64,000 bases of DNA from Agrobacterium vitis (GTDB lineage Bacteria > Pseudomonadota > Alphaproteobacteria > Rhizobiales > Rhizobiaceae), in assembly GCF_013426735.1 (NCBI RefSeq), contig NZ_AP023272.1, positions 1,842,501 through 1,906,500 on the forward strand. The letters are read 5' to 3'. The position numbers and the translations under genes are program-made. The notes under the pieces are model-generated. The model ran no database searches. It was not told where the DNA came from and saw only the letters and a list, made by a program, of their open reading frames with translations. Below are positions 60,301-64,000 of the stretch, piece after piece. Numbering within the stretch: position 1 is the stretch's first letter; every line of letters begins with the position of its first letter.

Positions 60301-61085
60301 AAGCCCTGCTTGGATCGGTCAACGGCTCCGGCCAGGTCGATCTTTCTGCCCTGGTTGTCCCCGACCTGGACCTCTCCAGCTTTCCGGCGCTCTCGGCGGC
60401 TTTTGGGGCTGCGACCAGTGAGGTGACGCCGGAACAGGTCTCCACAGCCCTCACACCGCTTTTGGCCCGCGCACCAGCTCGACTGGGCGACGTGACCATG
60501 CCATTTACGCTGAGTGACGGTAAAGCCCGGATGCAGGCCGTTAAAGTGCCAGCCAAGGATGCGGCTATCGAGACGCAGGCCGTGGTGACGGTTGCCTCTG
60601 GTGACGTCGATGCAGATGTCCAGATCGCCTTCGATCCGGCTACGGCGGTCTCTACGCCTGGGGAGGCTATCGCAGCGCAGACAGGTTCTGGGCAGGGAAC
60701 GGCTGGAGATGCCGCGCCGACCGTCCACCTGCTGTTGAATGGTCCGCTTGCTGCGCCCAAGCGACAGCTGGATGTCCGTGAAATGGCAAGCTACCTGTCG
60801 CTCCAGGCTTTTGAGCGTGAGCGCCGCCGAGTGGAAACATTGCAAGCGGCTGTGTTGGAAAAGCAAAGGCTGCGCCGCGAAGTGGCCTATTATACCGCAC
60901 TTGCCGCAGAGCGTGCGGCGGCGCAGGCCAAGGCTGCGGCAGCGGCCGATGCCGCGGCACGGGCTGCGGAGGCAGCGGCGAGAGCGGCGGATCGTGGTGC
61001 TGGCAATGCTGCGCCATCAACACCGCGCGATGGGCCGAATAGTGGTTTTAAACTGGAGTTGCAGGATTTGCCCGGCGTGCAATAA
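57396..61085 (+). CDS. AsmA family inner-membrane protein
   Basis: A 1229-residue bridge-like lipid-transport/assembly-type protein. It starts at a GTG with AGGGAG upstream. One N-terminal helix (LFIAFGGLVVVALFAALLAPLFV) anchors it; the rest is periplasmic and beta-rich. The opening DFRKDFEDQASRLLGKKVVVHGAVEARILPFPSITMNDVTVG is the AsmA N-terminal domain, and the AsmA-type C-terminal region around 860-1120 includes LSGTLFGGTLSGRMSLANNQG. The last 100 residues are a charged helix ending in an Ala-rich run (AKAAAAADAAARAAEAAARA). Precise role unknown; relatives affect outer-membrane lipid homeostasis. Confidence 0.87.
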   Translation: MLGRLFIAFGGLVVVALFAALLAPLFVNWTDFRKDFEDQASRLLGKKVVVHGAVEARILPFPSITMNDVTVGPGTDGKTLAHVARFSMDAELAPFLSGEARIFAMRIEQPNVRLRLLPDGSLDWLQGSQPSLPGRNVVLEKVTVVDGAVTLVDQQTGRTREIGGLNADMTARSLAGPWTVSGQGVLDGQAGRFSLSSLQPDPAKGAVPVKIHIAPDATPVDIDLSGDLALVDKRPTLQGSFLAALRANAEDGQVSAPMGNPVLPPRIKGKFELANDRVRIPEYRMEIGASDQPYIITGEATLDSGKAPEFLLTAEGQQIDVDKLTPSLPKGKTGRQMQNSARQRIQSLIALADRIPIPDMPGRASLKLPAIVAGDTVIRDITLDLRPAGTGWQVDKAVATLPGRTQAEAAGRLQLKGQASFNGSLLVASSQPSGLASWLSGDVDPAIRQLRTAGFSANVNLTSDLQRFGKLELAIGPASLHGRLERQSADGVMPSLSFDLSGNAFDFDATKALASLVSGDASDDALLSHQIAGNIKVDAFSAFGITARDVDGLFTYKDGGFSVRKLDIGNLAGASIKATGEATGSLADYSGKAQVMLHAGDMSGFLSMLHQQLPQHPLLARLASSGQWYSDADIVVNARFGDAQYGGLQVDLQGKANGTAVDAAYRQDSLFDVFDDSEKSFSLTAANGEPSALLGQLGLDPLPVPMDGGAKLSLQLKQQGTAPADGQMSLTSGATRLGMSGTVNLGADLFLQGKGKMELASDDIAPLLIMNAISLPGIDTGLPMTLTSDIERQGDKTQLHDIKGSVAGDGLSGTLTLEPTASAVKIGGAVVLETIDLEWLASTVIGPVKDPASEGLTAAKVQTPVWGDMQMDIGLKAGTLGLGPLPAARDVAARLTLVDGGMALEDLSGTLFGGTLSGRMSLANNQGTAFLRSRVSLANADLGQIWPDSGLSGQARLQVMAEGSGGSAQALLGSVNGSGQVDLSALVVPDLDLSSFPALSAAFGAATSEVTPEQVSTALTPLLARAPARLGDVTMPFTLSDGKARMQAVKVPAKDAAIETQAVVTVASGDVDADVQIAFDPATAVSTPGEAIAAQTGSGQGTAGDAAPTVHLLLNGPLAAPKRQLDVREMASYLSLQAFERERRRVETLQAAVLEKQRLRREVAYYTALAAERAAAQAKAAAAADAAARAAEAAARAADRGAGNAAPSTPRDGPNSGFKLELQDLPGVQ

Positions 61086-61226
61086 CGGCGGCTTGCTGCC
61101 TGATGAGCTTGCTGCGCGCACCCTTGCGGCCTTATGAACTTGCGGCCTGGCGAAAAGACAAAAAAGTACCGCTATGCCATCATGGCAGAGCGGTGCTGCG
61201 TCTCGATAGAGATCGATCAGAAAATT

Positions 61227-61505
61227 TCAGAGAAAGGCTTCGCGCTGGCCAAACGGAGGCATGGCGCCGCCACCCATATTGCCGCCACCGAAATTCGGGA
61301 ACTTGCCTTCAAAGCCTTCGAAACCCTCTGGTGCGGAACCTTCGGCGGACGACGATGTCTCGGAAGAAGTGCTGGCGGAGGCTGTGGTGGTCGTGCTGGT
61401 CGATGCTGTTGCATCTGTGGTGGTCTGCTCTTCGCTTGGCTTCTGCATGCGGCCCATTGGCGGCATCATCGGCATGGACATCTGGGAAGAAACTGCGCTT
61501 GTCAT
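61227..61505 (-). CDS. Low-complexity Met/Ser/Thr/Gly-rich protein, function unknown
   Basis: A 92-residue sequence starting at the ATG at 61505 with AAAGGA upstream. Three compositional blocks follow each other: Met/Pro-rich (SMPMMPPMGRMQ), Ser/Thr/Ala-rich (residues about 28-60), then Gly/Phe-rich (GFEGFEGKFPNFGGGNMGGGAMPPFG). It has no signal peptide or membrane helix and is probably disordered. I do not recognise it. The well-placed ribosome site supports it, the low complexity does not. The 61506-61838 gap upstream holds no other gene. Confidence 0.5.
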   Translation of the reverse strand: MTSAVSSQMSMPMMPPMGRMQKPSEEQTTTDATASTSTTTTASASTSSETSSSAEGSAPEGFEGFEGKFPNFGGGNMGGGAMPPFGQREAFL

Positions 61506-61838
61506 ATTTGAAATCCTTTTCAAATGAAGTTGGCGCTGTTTGAGGGGGCGTGTCGGGGGGAGAAATTATGCATCATTCCCGGGCGTCCTGCAGCTTTCAG
61601 CGCAGCCCGACCATAGTAGTCGTTTCCTAATGAAACGTTATTCAGCATAACCTTTGCCCGGCGATGTCGGTTGGATTAACATAACTTTACTTCATGCGCC
61701 CCTGAAACGGATCTGCTTGGCTAAGCAGGCAGTAAACTGGAATACGACAGGCCTCTTGGTGGGGCATATAAAATGCCCAAATTGTCGAGTTGGCGAATCG
61801 ATTGCCGAATCACTGGCCCATTTACGGGCAAGCGCATT

Positions 61839-62081
61839 TCAATGCGGATCGGAACCCGACTGTTTGAGCCATTCCAGCACATAGAGCCGCAGCGCTGAGG
61901 AGAGATTGCAATCAGCCGGGCGTTTGCTGTCAATATCGGCAATCAATGCAGCAATCGCAACATTGCGGCTTTCTGCAATCGCCCGAATTTCCTGCCAGAA
62001 GGCATCTTCCAGAGAAAAGCTGGTGCGATGGCCATGCAGGGAAATAGAATGCTTGCGGATCAGCGGCATAGACTGCGCCAT
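61839..62081 (-). CDS. Ribbon-helix-helix domain protein
   Basis: An 80-residue protein of the RHH_4 type: KHSISLHGHRTSFSLEDAFWQEIRAIAESRNVAIAALIADID, then a helix ending LSSALRLYVLEWLK. It is likely a small DNA-binding dimer; targets are unknown. An in-frame ATG at 62069 is an alternative start. It follows a DUF4169 gene and sspB on the same strand, and the group is conserved in relatives as I recall. Confidence 0.85.
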   Translation of the reverse strand: MAQSMPLIRKHSISLHGHRTSFSLEDAFWQEIRAIAESRNVAIAALIADIDSKRPADCNLSSALRLYVLEWLKQSGSDPH

Positions 62082-62188
62082 TCAGGGGACATAAAAAGAC
62101 AAGCGACTGGTTTGGCACGTCCGCATCCTCGCTTGGGCAATGCTGGCTTGGACAGTGCTGGCAGGAGCAATAGAAACAAACGTCGCTT

Positions 62189-62401
62189 TCAGCCCTGTTC
62201 GTCGGGCGCAGGACTGGTCGGTTTCGGTTCCAGCTTTGAATTGTCGAGAGCAGCGCGGGCCTTGTCGTTCAGTGCGCTGGTCAGGTTTTTCTCAGCCTTG
62301 CTTCGCCCGAAACTCACGCGGTTCTGATCCGCGATCTTTTCTTTTTCGGTGCGCGCTTTGGCTTTCCTGACCTGACGCAGATTAACGACTTCGCCCGACA
62401 T
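62189..62401 (-). CDS. DUF4169 family protein
   Basis: A 70-residue, highly charged protein: EVVNLRQVRKAKARTEKEKIADQNRVSFGRSKAEK matches the DUF4169 pattern. The C-terminal half is Lys/Pro-rich. AAGGAAAG lies upstream of the ATG. Function unknown. It is 26 bases downstream of sspB and probably cotranscribed with it. Confidence 0.85.
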   Translation of the reverse strand: MSGEVVNLRQVRKAKARTEKEKIADQNRVSFGRSKAEKNLTSALNDKARAALDNSKLEPKPTSPAPDEQG

Positions 62402-62427
62402 GCGCTGCTTTCCTTGGCTGCCCCGCC

Positions 62428-62937
62428 TTATTGCTTCTTTCGAAACGCATCCAGGGAGACGACAGAGCCTTCCTTCTTTTCGCCTTCCGGCTTGTCGGCA
62501 GCGCCATCCTCGGATTTTTCCGATTCGGCGGCCAGCGGATAGGCGGTGATTTCGGCAGAGTTTTCGTCTTCTTCCACCTGCGGCACATCGAATTCCAGCT
62601 CGAAATTCACCGAAGGATCGTAGAAGCCGCGAATGGCGTTGAAAGGAATGACCAGTTTTTCCGGCGTGTCGGAGAAGGACAGGCCCACTTCGAACAGGCT
62701 ATCGGTGACCTTCAGGTCCCAGAACTGGTGCTGGATGACAATGGTCATCTGCTCGGCATATTTGGCCTTGAGGTGCTGGGAGATGCGCACACCCGGAGCG
62801 CCCGTCAGGAAGGTGATGAAAAAATGATGTTCGCCCGGCAGCCGGCCCGTTGCGGCGACTTCGGTCAGCACCTTGCGGATAACGCCGCGCAATGCGTCCT
62901 GAGCCAGAATATCGTAACGGATGTGGTCCTGCCCCAT
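62428..62937 (-). CDS. sspB: ClpXP adaptor SspB (alphaproteobacterial type)
   Basis: A 169-residue adaptor that binds ssrA-tagged proteins and delivers them to ClpXP. The core HHFFITFLTGAPGVRISQHLKAKYAEQMTIVIQHQFWDLKV and FSDTPEKLVIPFNAIRGFYDPSVNFELEF is the SspB fold. The acidic linker (VEEDENSAEIT onward) leads to the ClpX-binding tail SVVSLDAFRKKQ. AGGA lies upstream. The tmRNA gene encoding the tag lies about 280 bases upstream on the same strand. Confidence 0.94.
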   Translation of the reverse strand: MGQDHIRYDILAQDALRGVIRKVLTEVAATGRLPGEHHFFITFLTGAPGVRISQHLKAKYAEQMTIVIQHQFWDLKVTDSLFEVGLSFSDTPEKLVIPFNAIRGFYDPSVNFELEFDVPQVEEDENSAEITAYPLAAESEKSEDGAADKPEGEKKEGSVVSLDAFRKKQ

Positions 62938-63220
62938 ATGGTCCTGTCTTTCTTCTGCGTCCGGTCATGTGCATCACGGATGATGCGCGTGTCTGTTGTT
63001 TATAAGCCATGCAAGGCGTTGGCGCAAAGCCCGATTCCGCTTCTATCTATATCACTATAAATCAAACTCAAGGGCGAGGGTAGGGCCACGAGAGGACACA
63101 GCGGTGGCTGGATGCGCAAGGAGCCATCAGATGGCAAGCCATCCAGCATACAGGCACGGCATCTGATTGTGGCCAAACAAAAAATATTGAAGGGCGAGGG
63201 ATATAAAAGGAAGGGAAAGT

Positions 63221-63520
63221 GGAGGTTTCTGTTGCCAGGTACCTCCGAACCCCGCCTTACGGTGCTACCCGTAAGGACTTAGTTTGGGTTTCTGGCACCG
63301 CGATTAAGCAGCGACAGCGTAACCCTGAGCGTTGTTGTCATTTGCAACTACACTTGTGACCCGATGACGGTGGTATCATGCCGAGCAAAAGTTCGATCTT
63401 TACGCCCTTGTCGATCCTATTTCGCCCCCATCAAAAGCCGGTCACAACGACCGACCGGTTTTTGGTGGAGGCGCCGGGTACCGCCCCCGGGTCCAATAGG
63501 TTTATTTCACCGACCGTTTA
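63221..63520 (-). ncRNA. ssrA: Permuted two-piece transfer-messenger RNA
   Basis: The tag frame at 63304-63345 (minus) encodes ANDNNAQGYAVAA and a stop, the alphaproteobacterial form. The circularly permuted acceptor stem is visible: CGCCTCC-ACCA (63463-63473) lies upstream of GGGGGCG (63423-63429), and the two are fully complementary. The part between them (about 63431-63462) forms a hairpin that is removed. GGATCGAC, the tRNA-like D region, follows GGGGGCG. A GGAGGT/ACCTCC hairpin (63221-63246) may end the gene. Outer ends are approximate. It frees stalled ribosomes and tags the nascent chain for ClpXP. Confidence 0.9.
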
Positions 63521-63736
63521 TTGCCATAGCCGATGCAAGCACCGGCAAGGGGGATATAGGTGTTTTCCGCACGGATGAAAAGACTGGCATCACCTGAATT
63601 TAACGGGTTCGTGACAAATGCGGATAATACCCTTGGAAATGCTGGGATATGACGATGTTTGATGCTGTTTCGACTTCCGTTGGCACGGGTTTCGGAGGTA
63701 AAGCTTGTTTCAAACGACAAACGGCAGGCACCGACC

Positions 63737-64000
63737 ATGAAGCAATATCTCGATCTCCTGCAGCATGTGATGGAAAACGGCTCCGACCGCGGCGATCGCA
63801 CTGGCACCGGTACACGCTCGGTCTTTGGGTATCAGATGCGGTTTGACCTCGCGCAGGGCTTTCCGGCCCTGACCACCAAGAAGCTGCATCTGCGCTCGAT
63901 CATCCATGAACTCCTGTGGTTTTTGAAGGGCGATACCAATATTGCCTATCTGAAGGAAAATGGCGTTTCCATCTGGGACGAGTGGGCCGATGAAAACGGC
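63737..64000 (+). CDS. thyA: Thymidylate synthase, N-terminal part (window edge)
   Basis: The first 88 residues are present and the frame runs off the window. [38 protein letters not shown] is the ThyA N-terminus, including the RGDRTGTGT phosphate-binding loop. [39 protein letters not shown] continues the family pattern. ThyA methylates dUMP with methylenetetrahydrofolate. The ATG is the only sensible start. It is divergent from the tmRNA gene, with about 215 bases between them. Confidence 0.96.
   Translation, partial: MKQYLDLLQHVMENGSDRGDRTGTGTRSVFGYQMRFDLAQGFPALTTKKLHLRSIIHELLWFLKGDTNIAYLKENGVSIWDEWADENG

Noticed and set aside
63364..63597. Open frames over the tmRNA region
   Set aside because: The sequence is explained by ssrA structure, including the tag frame on the opposite strand.

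Overview
This is a chromosomal stretch of an alphaproteobacterium of the order Hyphomicrobiales, most likely Rhizobiaceae and closest in flavour to the Agrobacterium/Allorhizobium group. The evidence is the murB-ddlB-ftsQ-ftsA-ftsZ-lpxC-bamD-recN-ligA order, an FtsZ with a very long Pro/Gln/Ala linker, a permuted two-piece tmRNA encoding the tag ANDNNAQGYAVAA, several rhizobial small-protein families, and rhizobial intergenic mosaic (RIME-like) repeats in many gaps. The species assignment is inference; no rRNA or tRNA gene was seen.

Region by region. 1-17.2 kb: envelope and division cluster on the plus strand (3' part of murB, ddlB, ftsQ, ftsA, ftsZ, lpxC, bamD, recN, a cardiolipin synthase, an endonuclease/exonuclease/phosphatase-fold protein, ligA). 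A minus-strand MFS transporter and a small proline-rich secreted protein sit between murB and ddlB. 17.4-22.2 kb: an accessory islet with a secreted small protein, a MarR-GNAT fusion regulator with a palindromic site in its leader, a divergent Tae4/Tai4 amidase effector-immunity pair, and a Tat-exported flavin amine/L-amino-acid oxidase. 22.3-33 kb: DEAD-box helicase, GNAT acetyltransferase, two chemoreceptors (one paired with cheW), an esterase, a DnaQ-like exonuclease, and CreA. 33.4-39.2 kb: SCO copper chaperone, prmA, aminopeptidase P, two very small genes, azlCD. 39.5-47.3 kb: DUF2164, nadB, a TauE/SafE permease, panBC, nicotinamidase and a PQQ-dependent glucose dehydrogenase. 47.7-61.1 kb: small DUF6074-like gene, alpha/beta hydrolase, UvrD/PcrA helicase, pstSCAB behind a candidate PHO box, an FAD-linked D-lactate/glycolate-type oxidase and a giant AsmA-family protein. 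61.2-64 kb: four small minus-strand genes ending with sspB, then the tmRNA gene ssrA on the same strand, and the start of thyA at the window edge.

How the genes work together. The first block builds and divides the cell envelope: precursor synthesis (MurB, DdlB), divisome (FtsQ/A/Z), lipid A commitment (LpxC) and outer-membrane assembly (BamD). sspB lies beside the tmRNA gene whose tag SspB delivers to ClpXP. pstSCAB forms a phosphate importer, but phoU, phoB and phoR are not next to it. The least ordinary part is 17.9-22.0 kb, where an orphan type VI amidase effector with its immunity gene lies between a divergent regulator and a secreted oxidase likely to make hydrogen peroxide. Reading this as an antagonism islet is inference.
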